From Bradymonas sediminis (GTDB lineage Bacteria > Myxococcota_A > Bradymonadia > Bradymonadales > Bradymonadaceae): a stretch of DNA of 64,000 nucleotides. The stretch spans positions 1,216,001 to 1,280,000 of the forward strand of contig NZ_CP030032.1 of assembly GCF_003258315.1 (NCBI RefSeq), in the 5' to 3' direction. Below the pieces are notes generated by a model. That model made no database searches, was not told the origin of the DNA, and saw nothing but the letters and a program-made list of their open reading frames with translations. Position 1 is the first letter of the stretch, and every line of letters begins with the position of its first letter. Made by a program: the position numbers and the translations under genes. Shown piece by piece: positions 54,757-63,194 of this stretch.

Positions 54757-56055
54757 TTAGGCCCGTCCCAGAGCGACAATATCCGGGCGTTTTTCGGCGT
54801 ATTCGAGCGCGGTTTGCAGCGCGTCGGGAGACTCGGCGTGGACGATAAAGAGCGGTTGCCCCTTTTCGACCGCGGTGCCGATAGGCGCGAGGAATTCCAA
54901 TCCCGCCGCGGACGTCTGCGGGGCGCCGGCGAGCTTGGCGACGGTGGCGAGCTTGCGGTTCTGGATGCTCTCGACGACGCCGGCGCGGGTGGCGAGGAAG
55001 TCGCGCTGGAAGGTCGCGGTGGGCGGGCGACGAAGGCCGCCCTGAGCCTCGCAAATCGCCTCAAATTTGCTCCACGCCCGACCGCCTTCGATGACCGCGT
55101 CGGCCATCTTCATGCCCTCGCCGGGGCTGGCCACGCCGCCAATCTCGAGAAGATGCCCGGCGAGCATCGCGGAGCGGCGGCGCAGGTCCTGCGGGGCGTC
55201 CGGGTCGTTTTGCAGGACGGCCAGGATATCCCTGGCCTCCAGCGCGGCGCCGATGCCCCGGCCGACCGGCTGGCGCCCGTCGCTCTGGATGATCTTCAGG
55301 TTGAGGCCGAGCGGTTTGGCGACCGCCTGCATTAATAGGGTGAGCGCGTCGGCGGCCTTCGCCGTCTTGAACTTCACGCTGGGGCCCACCGGGATATCGA
55401 TCAAAATATGCGAGGAGCCCGCCGCCGCCTTTTTGGATAAAATCGACGCGACCAATTGGTTGACGTTGTTGAGCTTGAGCGAGCGCTCCACGCCGATGAG
55501 AATATCGTCGGCCGGGCTCAGTCGCATCGAGCCGCCCCAGGCGATGCAGCCGCCTTCGGCGTCGACCACGTTGCGAATCTCGTCCAGGCTCAGGTTCACC
55601 GTGGTCAAGGTCTCCATCGTGTCGGCGGTGCCGGCGGCCGAGGTGATCGCCCGCGACGAAGTCTTGGGCATATAGAGCCCGCAGGCCGCGACAGTCGCCA
55701 CGACAATCGGGGTCGTGCGATTGCCCGGCAACCCGCCGACGCAATGCTTATCGACCATCGGCGCGTGCTCCCAATGAAGCTGGTCGCCCACCGAGACCAT
55801 CGCGCGCGTCAGCGCGATGGTCTCGGCGACCGACATCTTGCCGCCCGCGCAAGCCGACAAGAACGACGCCACATGCACCTCGCCGTAGCGCCCCGAGACC
55901 ACATCCTCCATCACCGCCAGCAGCGCGGCGTCGTCGAATGGCTCGCCGTTGATCTTCGCGCGCACATGCCGAAATGAGTCCGCAATCCGCGCCGGCATCT
56001 CGGTCGCCAGGCCCAACCCGGGCGCCTGCTCCATGATATAATCGTCTGTGCTCAT
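54757..56055 (-). CDS. deoA: Thymidine phosphorylase family protein
   Basis: 432 aa. The helical and alpha/beta domains of pyrimidine-nucleoside phosphorylases are visible: YGEVHVASFLSACAGGKMS, the phosphate/substrate motif VDKHCVGGLPGNRTTPIV (about 118-135), SSRAITSAAGTADTMETLT, and GGCIAWGGSMRLSPADD. The CVGGLPGNRT form belongs to the branch that also includes archaeal AMP phosphorylases and proteobacterial thymidine phosphorylase family proteins. A C-terminal domain follows from about 350. It likely catalyses phosphorolysis of a pyrimidine nucleoside or nucleotide. AAGGA precedes the ATG. No salvage genes are adjacent. Confidence 0.92.
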   Translation of the reverse strand: MSTDDYIMEQAPGLGLATEMPARIADSFRHVRAKINGEPFDDAALLAVMEDVVSGRYGEVHVASFLSACAGGKMSVAETIALTRAMVSVGDQLHWEHAPMVDKHCVGGLPGNRTTPIVVATVAACGLYMPKTSSRAITSAAGTADTMETLTTVNLSLDEIRNVVDAEGGCIAWGGSMRLSPADDILIGVERSLKLNNVNQLVASILSKKAAAGSSHILIDIPVGPSVKFKTAKAADALTLLMQAVAKPLGLNLKIIQSDGRQPVGRGIGAALEARDILAVLQNDPDAPQDLRRRSAMLAGHLLEIGGVASPGEGMKMADAVIEGGRAWSKFEAICEAQGGLRRPPTATFQRDFLATRAGVVESIQNRKLATVAKLAGAPQTSAAGLEFLAPIGTAVEKGQPLFIVHAESPDALQTALEYAEKRPDIVALGRA

Positions 56056-56305
56056 CAGCGATATCCTTCGTGTTTTCGCGGGCCTCTCGGCCCTAAGTCC
56101 CGAAAGACCCTATATTTTTTTGGGGCAGATATGAATCGTCTTTTTAAGATGCCACGGGGTCTCCGCCGATAGTGTTAAATCGGGGAGATTTAATATTTGG
56201 TCGCGGGCCCTTGTTGCTTGAGATGTCTCTTTCAGTGTGCGAGCATTCACTACACTATTTTTTCGCCGTCGGTATTACCTAATCCAATGCCATAGAAGGG
56301 GCTTT

Positions 56306-58021
56306 ATGCGTACGAGAACCATCGGCTGTCTATTTCTATTAATCGCGCTCACGGGCTGCGACGATGACAAACGCGAGAGCGTCTCGGGCGACACAAGCAT
56401 CGCCGACGCAAACACTGCGGTCGATGGCGACGCCAAAGCGGATACCACTGACACATCGGGCCGGGACGTGAAAGGTGAAGCCGACGCAGATGCCGCCGAC
56501 ACGTTGGGCGGGGATGTAAAAGGCGAGGGCGACGCGGATAACTCGGCGGATACCGCAGACGCCTCGGCTGAGGACGCGCGCGATGACCGGGTCGTCGTCA
56601 CGCTGGCGGTAAAGAAGGGGTTTCCGGACCTGTGGGGGGAGGGGGCTTCGACGATTGAGGGGGGCGGCGCGAACGGCGTGAAATTTTTCGTGACGTCATT
56701 GGCCGATACTGAGGAGGCGAATTTCATCCCCGCCTCGCCCGGGGTCGAGGCACACTATGAGGGCACCATTCGCGGCGCTCTGAGCTTGGAAGAGCCCAGG
56801 CATATCATCCCCCGGGTATCGGGGGCTGTGGATCTGGGCAGCGGCATCCTCCTTGACGGCTATCAATACAGCCATTTTACCTACCACGGTCATCTCGCCC
56901 CGGAGGGCGGGTTCTCGCTTACGAATAATAATCTGGTGATCCGGAGGAACAGAAATATCGTCGTGCGGTTTCTCCGCGCAAGGTACGGCCGGGCGGCCGG
57001 GTTGGCCGAAGACGACGCGTTGCTGTTTTATCGGGCCCACACATTCGCGGTGGACCACTCATCGCTTGCCTGGGCGGGGGATGAGACGTTCTCGATCGGC
57101 ACCACGCGCAACACTCCATACCCGGCGATTATCGGGCAGAATAACATCGTGGGCCAAACGCGAGAGGGCCACAATACCGGCTCGCTGATCGGCTATACCA
57201 GCTCCGCCGGCGGCGCGCAGGGGGTCGTCTCCTGGCATAATAACGTCTACGTGGGTGTCAGCCACCGTACACCCAACTTCGCCGGGGACTCCGAGATGTT
57301 CGGGCGTATTTTTAATAATATCACCTATGATTGGCAGTCCCGACTGACCAACCTGGTAGGGGCGCCGACCGTCGACGTGGCGTATAACTATTATAAGAAA
57401 GGCCCTACGCGCTCCGATATGCCGAGCAATCGCTATAACAAATATCAGGACCTGCGCGAGAGCCGCCCGTACCCGCCGTCCATCTACACCGCCGGCAATA
57501 TCATGCCCGGCGTCCTTGAGGATCCCGGCGCGGACAATCAGCAGTTGTGGACCCTCTTCCAAAGCGTAGACCCAGTGCCGGTCGAACTCTTCCGCACGAC
57601 CCCGCTGCCGGTGGACAGCGAAGTTGGCTATCAGCCCAGCACCGCCGAGCAGGCCTACGCGCGAAATGTGCTCGCCAAAGAAGCCGGCGCGAACCGCACG
57701 ACCGACAGCGCCGGCAATCCGGTCATCGGGTTGGACAGCGTCGACGACCACTACCTGGAAGCGATCGCCAACGGGACCGACCCACGCACCCCCGAGGCGA
57801 ATTGGGTCCACCCGCCCGTCCCCAGCAATACGCCTTTCCCGGACGCCAATAAGAACGGGATCGCCGACGCGTTCGAGGCCGCCCATGGCATCACTTCGGC
57901 CGATGAGGTCATCGTCGACTGGGACTTCGGCGAGTATCTGGTGGCCAATGAGGCGGGATATACCGCGTTTGAGATGTACAGCGCGTGGGTCGCGGGGGAC
58001 TTCGAGCGACTGGCGCAGTAG
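56306..58021 (+). CDS. Pectate lyase-like (PL1-type) lipoprotein
   Basis: 571 aa from an ATG behind AAGGGG. Lipobox LTGC is followed by an Asp/Ala/Thr-rich linker (about residues 20-95) with repeated DVKGE(A/G)DAD units. The catalytic region (about 97-400) is a right-handed beta-helix with the PL1 layout: FVTSLADT, IVVRFLRARYG, DDALLFYRAHTFAVDHSSLA and WHNNVYVGVSHRTP. The C-terminus ends with the PDxNxNGxxDxFE-like segment DANKNGIADAFEAAHG and a final strand often seen on secreted PL1 proteins. It probably cleaves pectin-like or other uronate polymers at the cell surface. Catalytic Arg assignment is not certain. Confidence 0.85.
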   Translation: MRTRTIGCLFLLIALTGCDDDKRESVSGDTSIADANTAVDGDAKADTTDTSGRDVKGEADADAADTLGGDVKGEGDADNSADTADASAEDARDDRVVVTLAVKKGFPDLWGEGASTIEGGGANGVKFFVTSLADTEEANFIPASPGVEAHYEGTIRGALSLEEPRHIIPRVSGAVDLGSGILLDGYQYSHFTYHGHLAPEGGFSLTNNNLVIRRNRNIVVRFLRARYGRAAGLAEDDALLFYRAHTFAVDHSSLAWAGDETFSIGTTRNTPYPAIIGQNNIVGQTREGHNTGSLIGYTSSAGGAQGVVSWHNNVYVGVSHRTPNFAGDSEMFGRIFNNITYDWQSRLTNLVGAPTVDVAYNYYKKGPTRSDMPSNRYNKYQDLRESRPYPPSIYTAGNIMPGVLEDPGADNQQLWTLFQSVDPVPVELFRTTPLPVDSEVGYQPSTAEQAYARNVLAKEAGANRTTDSAGNPVIGLDSVDDHYLEAIANGTDPRTPEANWVHPPVPSNTPFPDANKNGIADAFEAAHGITSADEVIVDWDFGEYLVANEAGYTAFEMYSAWVAGDFERLAQ

Positions 58022-58207
58022 GCATCGGCGCCGGCGAGGCGGGCGGGGGATTTTCCTTAATTGGCAAATCCACGCCAGATGGCCTATGAATAGTCCTTCG
58101 TTTTCGCCGCTTCCACGCCAGGGAAGGGCGTTAATCGCCGGCACTCCTTGCCGAGACCGTTCAAAAGCGAAGCAATTTTTCAGCCTCAACCTATAATGGA
58201 GTCACCC

Positions 58208-58633
58208 ATGAAGTTCTGCACCCGCGCAATCCTGTTGCTGAGCCTGTCGCTGAGTCTGGTCACCATCGGCTGCGAGAAGAAAGACGCCGAGCAGCCCGCC
58301 GAGGCCGAAGCCGCCGTCGAGAAGACCGACGAAGCCAAGCCCGAAGCGGCCGAGGCCGAAAAGGCTGAAGCACCCGCCGAGAAGGCCGAAAAACTCGAGA
58401 AGGTCGAAGTCCCCGCAAAAGGTAAAAAATTCGACCCGCCCGTCGAACTTGCCCAACTCCCCGAAGGCGCCTGGCATTGCGACATGGGAACCGCCCACTG
58501 GGCCGCCATGGAGAATACCGAAGACGGCCTGTGCCCCGAGTGCAATATGAAGCTCAAGCAGTACAAGTCCGATAAGGCCGAAGGCGCCGCCGATCCTCAG
58601 GGACACGACGATCACGCCGGTCACGACCACTAA
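58208..58633 (+). CDS. Second lipoprotein with CDMGT/CNMKLK metal-binding module
   Basis: 141 aa from an ATG with GGAG 7 nt upstream. The signal peptide MKFCTRAILLLSLSLSLVTI (lipobox TIGC) is almost identical to that of the lipoprotein at 31835. A long Ala/Glu/Lys linker with EKAEAPAEKA repeats follows, then the module KKFDPPVELAQLPEGAWHCD, MGTAHWAAMENTEDG and CPECNMKLKQ. The C-terminus is HDDHAGHDH. It is a clear paralogue placed outside the copper island, as a single gene between the lyase and the tRNA. Role inferred: periplasmic copper binding. Confidence 0.9.
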   Translation: MKFCTRAILLLSLSLSLVTIGCEKKDAEQPAEAEAAVEKTDEAKPEAAEAEKAEAPAEKAEKLEKVEVPAKGKKFDPPVELAQLPEGAWHCDMGTAHWAAMENTEDGLCPECNMKLKQYKSDKAEGAADPQGHDDHAGHDH

Positions 58634-58698
58634 TTCGACCCGTTGGCGTGGGTTTTGCCAAAAAAGATACAAATTGCGGCAAAAAACAAACAAAGTGC

Positions 58699-58727
58699 TT
58701 GACACCAACGCGAGGCGAATCTATAAA
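58699..58727 (+). promoter_or_regulatory. Promoter of tRNA-Pro
   Basis: TTGACA (58699-58704), 17 nt, TATAAA (58722-58727), about 39 nt before the tRNA 5' end. This is a near-consensus housekeeping-sigma promoter. Confidence 0.9.
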
Positions 58728-58765
58728 GCGCCTCCGTTGGACATCACACCAACGGCATCCCAAAT

Positions 58766-58839
58766 CGGGGCGTAGCGCAGCTTGGTAGCGCGCTTGCTTC
58801 GGGAGCAAGAGGTCCTCAGTTCAAATCTGGGCGCCCCGA
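58766..58839 (+). tRNA. tRNA-Pro (anticodon CGG)
   Basis: The acceptor stem CGGGGCG pairs with CGCCCCG, with discriminator A at 58839. The D arm is GCGC-AGCTTGGTA-GCGC. The anticodon arm is CTTGC-TTCGGGA-GCAAG with anticodon CGG. The T arm is CTCAG-TTCAAAT-CTGGG. The CCA end is not encoded. C1-G72 with A73 fits bacterial proline identity. Confidence 0.97.
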
Positions 58840-58845
58840 CTTAAG

Positions 58846-58881
58846 AAACCCGCTGACTCTTTGGAGTTGGCGGGTTTTTTG
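58846..58881 (+). terminator. Terminator of tRNA-Pro
   Basis: AAACCCGCTGACTC pairs with GAGTTGGCGGGTTT (G-T pairs allowed) around TTTG, followed by a T-run, directly after the tRNA. Confidence 0.9.
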
Positions 58882-59026
58882 TTTGGTATAGCGCCACCCC
58901 CACAGAAACGCGAAATATGCACGCGAGCGAGGAGTCTTCCGCGGATTCGGGTGAATCGCATCCATCTCTAATCTGCGAGCCATCGACTCATCTCGAGCGC
59001 TCTACTGGCTGTCGGGCACTTAAGGC

Positions 59027-59056
59027 TTGACACACAAGCGGGAGCGTTCATACTAT
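59027..59056 (+). promoter_or_regulatory. Promoter of the iron transport operon
   Basis: TTGACA (59027-59032), 18 nt, TACTAT (59051-59056). The start point would fall near 59063, placing the Fur-like palindrome at about +17 to +31, a position suited to repression. Confidence 0.65.
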
Positions 59057-59079
59057 CGCCGAGCGAAAAGGTGTGAAAT

Positions 59080-59094
59080 TGAAAGTCGTTATCA
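59080..59094. promoter_or_regulatory. Fur-box-like palindrome
   Basis: TGAAAGTCGTTATCA matches the Fur 7-1-7 consensus TGATAATCATTATCA at 12 of 15 positions, and the dyad extends outward as AATTGA...TCAATT (59077-59097). It lies 17 nt before the ATG of the iron-binding lipoprotein gene, between promoter and ribosome site. Iron-dependent repression is the expected effect. Confidence 0.75.
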
Positions 59095-59111
59095 ATTAGC
59101 AGGTGAGAAAG

Positions 59112-60167
59112 ATGCGCAACGTACTACTTATACTATCGATGCTGGCCCTCGTCCTGTCAGGCTGTGACAAACCCAAAGAGGTCGAGTCGACCACGGGCGA
59201 GGCGGCCGTTGAAAAGGTGGCCGATGCCGAAGAAAAGGTCGGCGAGCTCACGATCTACAGCGGCCGAAACGAGGAAATGTTAAAGCCGCTCATGGCGCAA
59301 TTCAGCGAGGAGTCCGGGATCGAGATCAAGGTTCAATACGGCAAGTCGTCTGAGCTCGCCGCGACGTTGGTCGAAGAGGGCGACGCGTCGCCGGCGGACG
59401 TCTTCTTTGCCCAGGACGTGAGCACGCTCGGGTTCCTGGCGAACGAGGGGAAGCTCGTCGCGAACGAGAAATTCGCCGAGCGCGTCCCCGCGACCTTCCG
59501 CGCCGCCGACAACACCTGGGTTGGCGTGAGCGGGCGCGCCCGTGTCCTCGCGTATAACACCAACACCGTCAAACCCGAGGAGCTCCCGGCCGACGTGGAT
59601 GGGCTGCTCAATGAGCGCTGGAAGGGCAGGATTGGCTGGGCGCCCGAGAACGCGTCGTTTCAGTCCTTCGTGGCGGCGATGATCGCGCAGCGCGGCCAGG
59701 AGGAGACCAAGAAGTGGCTGGAGGGCGTGATGGCCCTTGCGCCCAAGGCGTTCCCCTCAAATACGCCCCTGGTGACCGCCGTGGGGCGCGGCGAGATCGA
59801 GGTCGGGCTGACCAATCACTATTATCTGTTCCGACTCAAAGCTGAGCACGGCGAGGACTTCCCCGTGGCGAACCACTATTTTCGCAGCGGGAAGTCCGGT
59901 TCGCTCGTGAACGCGGCCGGCGTCGCGGTCGTCAAGACCGGCCAGAATCGAGAGGCCGCCGACGCGTTTGTTGAATTCCTGCTGTCGAAGCCTGCGCAGG
60001 AGTATTTCGCGACCAAGACCCATGAGTTTCCGCTCGTCGCCGGCGTTGAGACCGGCGGGAAGATCCCGAAGATCACGGAGCTGAAGACGCCTGCGACCGA
60101 CCTCTCCACGCTAGGGCAGCTCGAGCCGGCGGTGCGCCTGCTGCACGAAATCGGAGCGTTGAAGTAA
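59112..60167 (+). CDS. fbpA: Ferric iron ABC transporter substrate-binding lipoprotein
   Basis: 351 aa from the ATG behind AGGTGAGAAAG (a GTG 9 nt upstream is less likely). Lipobox LSGC. The type II binding-protein fold begins LTIYSGRNEEMLKPLMAQF. It continues with ADVFFAQDVSTLGFL, GRARVLAYNTNTV, WKGRIGWAPENASFQSFVAA and VGLTNHYYLFRLK, with the Tyr pair used by FbpA/FutA proteins for Fe(III). It should capture ferric iron in the periplasm and deliver it to the permease encoded next. The gap to the permease gene is 1 nt. Confidence 0.94.
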   Translation: MRNVLLILSMLALVLSGCDKPKEVESTTGEAAVEKVADAEEKVGELTIYSGRNEEMLKPLMAQFSEESGIEIKVQYGKSSELAATLVEEGDASPADVFFAQDVSTLGFLANEGKLVANEKFAERVPATFRAADNTWVGVSGRARVLAYNTNTVKPEELPADVDGLLNERWKGRIGWAPENASFQSFVAAMIAQRGQEETKKWLEGVMALAPKAFPSNTPLVTAVGRGEIEVGLTNHYYLFRLKAEHGEDFPVANHYFRSGKSGSLVNAAGVAVVKTGQNREAADAFVEFLLSKPAQEYFATKTHEFPLVAGVETGGKIPKITELKTPATDLSTLGQLEPAVRLLHEIGALK

Positions 60168-60168
60168 T

Positions 60169-61719
60169 TTGAGCGACTGGAGCAAATTGGGCGCGCGCGC
60201 GCTGGGGGGACTCCTCGGCGTGGTCGTGGTCGCCCCATTTATATGGCTGGTGCTGCGCGCTTGGGGCGGCGCAGACCAGGCAGGGGCGATTCTGTTCAAC
60301 TCAGCGATGCTCGAAGCGGTCGTGGCTAGCTTGACGCTGGCCGCGGCTGTTTCGATCGTTTGTGTGTTGATCGCATTGCCGCTGGCGTGGTTGACGCACG
60401 CCACGGATATGCCGGCTCGGCGTCACTTGCGCCGGATCATGGTGTTGCCGCTCGCTGTCCCTTCGTATGTCTCCGGGTTTGTCGTCGTCGCGCTATTGGG
60501 GCCGTCGGGGCTCGCCAGTGACCTCGGCCTCCCGTTGCCGGACGTGTACGGGTTCTTCGGCGCGTTTGTCGCGCTCCTCTTTGTCTACCCATATGTGCTT
60601 CTTCCGCTGCAGGCTGCGATGGCGCGGGTTGACCCGCGCACCTGGGAGGCGGCTCGGTCGTTGGGAGCGTCGCCGCTTCGCGCGTTTCGCGAAATTATCT
60701 TGCCGGCGGTGCGCCCCGCGGCCACGCGCGGCGGGTTGCTCGTCGGGCTCTACGTGCTGGGCGACTTCGGGGCGGTCTCGCTGCTGCGATTCCCGTCGCT
60801 CAGCTACCTCATCTATGTGCGGTATAGTTCGCCGTTTATGCGCCACGAGGCGGTCTGGTACGCGTTCGTGTTGATGCTCGTCGCGCTCGCCTTCCTGGCG
60901 GCCGGGGCGTTGATTGAGCGCCGACCGAAACAAGCCCGAAACACCGGGACGATTCGACCGTGGCCGGTCATCGCTTTGGGACCTTATCGGTGGGTGGCGT
61001 TTGCGTTCTGCGTCGTGGTCGCGGGGTTCGGCGCGCTTCTCCCGATCGGCGTTGTGGGTTGGTGGCTGATTCGCGGCATGGCCCAGGGCAATACGCTGAT
61101 CCCGCTCTATACCGAGACGCTCAATTCGCTCGGGTTGGCGGCCGGCGCGGCGGTCCTGATCACATTTGTCGGGCTGATCCCGGCGCTCCTGCATCGATTT
61201 GACTCCGGGAGGTTCTCACGGTTCCTTGACCGCAGCGTACACGTTGGCTACACGCTGCCCGGGATTGTCGTTGCGTTGGCGCTTGTCTATATGGGGACGC
61301 GCGGGTTTCCGTGGCTTTACCATACCGTTTGGATGCTACAACTGGCGTACCTCATCCGCTTTCTGCCGCAGGCGTCGACGACGATGGCCGACGGGCTGTC
61401 CCAGCAAAACCCGAGGCTATATGAGGCGGCGCGCAGCCTGGGGCAGTCCCCCATGGGCGCGATCAGGCGGGTCGTGCTGCCCGTCGCGCTCCCTTCATTG
61501 GCGGCGGCCGGGCTCGCCGTGTTTATCTCAGTGATCAAAGAATTACCGGCGACGATATTGTTGAAACCGCCGGGGTTTTCGACGCTGGCGCAGAGGATCT
61601 GGTCGCTGACCCAGGATGCGTTCTTCACAGCGACAGCGCCGACGGTTTTTGTGCTCCTTAGCTTAGCGCTCGGCGCTCTGTGGTTGCGTCCGGATACGGA
61701 TTTACGAGGTCAAGATTGA
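60169..61719 (+). CDS. fbpB: Ferric iron ABC transporter permease
   Basis: 516 aa from a TTG 1 nt after the preceding stop. It has about 12 helices in two homologous halves. Each half holds an ATPase-contact loop: EAARSLGASPLRAFREIILPA (first, about 160-180) and EAARSLGQSPMGAIRRVVLP (second, about 420-440). This fused two-half form is standard for FbpB/SfuB permeases. The TGATG overlap with the ATPase gene couples translation. Confidence 0.94.
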   Translation: MSDWSKLGARALGGLLGVVVVAPFIWLVLRAWGGADQAGAILFNSAMLEAVVASLTLAAAVSIVCVLIALPLAWLTHATDMPARRHLRRIMVLPLAVPSYVSGFVVVALLGPSGLASDLGLPLPDVYGFFGAFVALLFVYPYVLLPLQAAMARVDPRTWEAARSLGASPLRAFREIILPAVRPAATRGGLLVGLYVLGDFGAVSLLRFPSLSYLIYVRYSSPFMRHEAVWYAFVLMLVALAFLAAGALIERRPKQARNTGTIRPWPVIALGPYRWVAFAFCVVVAGFGALLPIGVVGWWLIRGMAQGNTLIPLYTETLNSLGLAAGAAVLITFVGLIPALLHRFDSGRFSRFLDRSVHVGYTLPGIVVALALVYMGTRGFPWLYHTVWMLQLAYLIRFLPQASTTMADGLSQQNPRLYEAARSLGQSPMGAIRRVVLPVALPSLAAAGLAVFISVIKELPATILLKPPGFSTLAQRIWSLTQDAFFTATAPTVFVLLSLALGALWLRPDTDLRGQD

Positions 61720-62729
61720 TGGCTCAAGTTGAGCTCGAAGATGTCCAGATCGCCTACGAGGACCATATCGCAGTAGATGGGGTTTCGCTGAGCCTTGAGG
61801 TGGGCGAGGTGCACGTTCTGCTCGGACAGTCGGGCTCCGGGAAGTCGACGATATTGCGCGCGCTCGCCGGTTTTGAGCGGGTGCGAAAAGGGGAGTTGCG
61901 CATCGGCGGCAGGACCGTCGACGGCGACGTGTTTGCGGCACCCGAAGACAGGCCTGTGGGGCTGGTCTTCCAGGATTACGCGCTTTTCCCGCATATGTCG
62001 GTGGGGCAGAACGTCGCCTTCGGTGTGGGCCGGGGAGCGCCCATCATCGACGAGCTATTGGAGCTCATCGGGCTCGCGCATCGGCGCGACGCAATGCCCG
62101 GAGAACTCAGCGGTGGAGAACAGCAGCGGGTGGCGTTGGCGCGCGCGTTGGCCAGGGAGCCCGAAGTGCTCCTATTCGACGAGCCGTTTAGCAACCTCGA
62201 CCCGGAGTTGCGAGCCGACCTGCGCCGCCAGACCTTCGAGCTGGTTCGCGACCGCGGGCTCACGACTTTATTGGTGACCCATTCGGCCGAAGAGGCGATG
62301 GACGTGGCTGATCGCATCAGCGTGCTGCGCAGTGGGAAGCTTCTGCAGACCGGGATGGCGCGTACGCTGTATCAGCAGCCTTCGACGATCGAGGTCGCCA
62401 GCGGGCTGGGGCCGGCCAACGTCCTAGAGGCTGAAGTGAGCGCCGGGGTTGTTCGCTGCGCGTTGGGCGAGGTGGAGTTGGGACGGGTTAGCGGCGACCC
62501 TCGAGGCGAAGGGATATTGGTCATTCGGCCCGAAGATATCGTCGTGGCCCGGGGGAGCGGGGCGGTGCGTATCGTTCGGGAGCGGTTTCTTGGGGACCGG
62601 GTTTTTCGCGAGATAGCGGTGGGCGGTCGCGTGTTGATGTCGTCGCGACCGGCGTGGGAGCCGGACGCGCAGGATCGTGCGATTCAAGTGCGCCGCGCGC
62701 ATTGGATTCCGTTAAACCGAGGCGCCTGA
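61719..62729 (+). CDS. fbpC: Ferric iron ABC transporter ATP-binding protein
   Basis: 336 aa from an ATG overlapping the permease stop (TGATG), with GAGG upstream. Walker A GQSGSGKST, Q-loop VFQDYALFPHMSV, signature LSGGEQQRVALARAL, Walker B VLLFDEPFSNLD and switch His in LLVTHSAEEAMDVAD are all present. A C-terminal regulatory domain of about 100 residues (ILVIRPEDIVVARG) is of the TOBE-like type found in FbpC/PotA. It completes the importer started at 59112. Confidence 0.95.
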   Translation: MAQVELEDVQIAYEDHIAVDGVSLSLEVGEVHVLLGQSGSGKSTILRALAGFERVRKGELRIGGRTVDGDVFAAPEDRPVGLVFQDYALFPHMSVGQNVAFGVGRGAPIIDELLELIGLAHRRDAMPGELSGGEQQRVALARALAREPEVLLFDEPFSNLDPELRADLRRQTFELVRDRGLTTLLVTHSAEEAMDVADRISVLRSGKLLQTGMARTLYQQPSTIEVASGLGPANVLEAEVSAGVVRCALGEVELGRVSGDPRGEGILVIRPEDIVVARGSGAVRIVRERFLGDRVFREIAVGGRVLMSSRPAWEPDAQDRAIQVRRAHWIPLNRGA

Positions 62730-62752
62730 GCCACTCTGGATGCCGCATTTTT

Positions 62753-62943
62753 AGGGGTTGTCCGGGTGCCACCCACGCCCTCCGTCTGGGTGCCACCCAC
62801 GCTGACGAAGGGCCGGGTTGTCGGGGTGCCACCCACGCTGACGAAGGGCCGGGTTGTCGGGGTGCCACCCACGCCCTCCGTCGGGGTGCCACCCACGCTG
62901 ACGAAGGGCCGTCCGTCTGGGTGCCACCCACCCTAACAAAGGG
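62753..62943. repeat. REP-type palindromic repeat array, six copies of GGGTGCCACCCA
   Basis: GGGTGCCACCCA starts at 62764, 62788, 62824, 62860, 62884 and 62919. Each core GGGTG-C-CACCC is itself a palindrome. Spacings are 24, 36, 36, 24 and 35 nt, because two linker types alternate (CGCCCTCCGTC and CGCTGACGAAGGGCCGGGTTG). It lies 24 nt after the iron ATPase gene and about 250 nt from a REP-associated transposase gene. The stretch 62944-63194 beyond it holds no gene I can support. Confidence 0.9.
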
Positions 62944-63194
62944 TCATTTACGGGCACGAGAGCGTGTTTTGGCATCTTCGGCTGGTACGGAATCTGCCGC
63001 AGATTCGCCTTCTTATCGAGTCCAGGCGCATCGGGTTTTCGCCGCGGGCAAAAGAGCCCGGATAGGTGTTCTAAGTGGAACAAGGTGAACGGCGCTTATT
63101 GGCGTTGGGCACACCGATTCCGTGGCCGCGACACGCGGGTGCGGGGATCGAATTGGCTGGAACGCAGCAACCCGGTAGGAGCACGTCTATAAGC

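Noticed and set aside
62753-62943. Possible CRISPR array
   Set aside because: Repeat cores are 12 nt, linkers are of only two types rather than unique spacers, and no cas gene is near; the neighbour is a REP-type transposase.
62990-63006. GAATCTGC-C-GCAGATTC palindrome
   Set aside because: Perfect but isolated, not next to a promoter or a second copy, so no role can be supported.
62654-63088. Repeat-encoded open frames on both strands across the REP array
   Set aside because: They are translations of the palindromic repeats (WVAPR/GWHPD patterns) and not real proteins.
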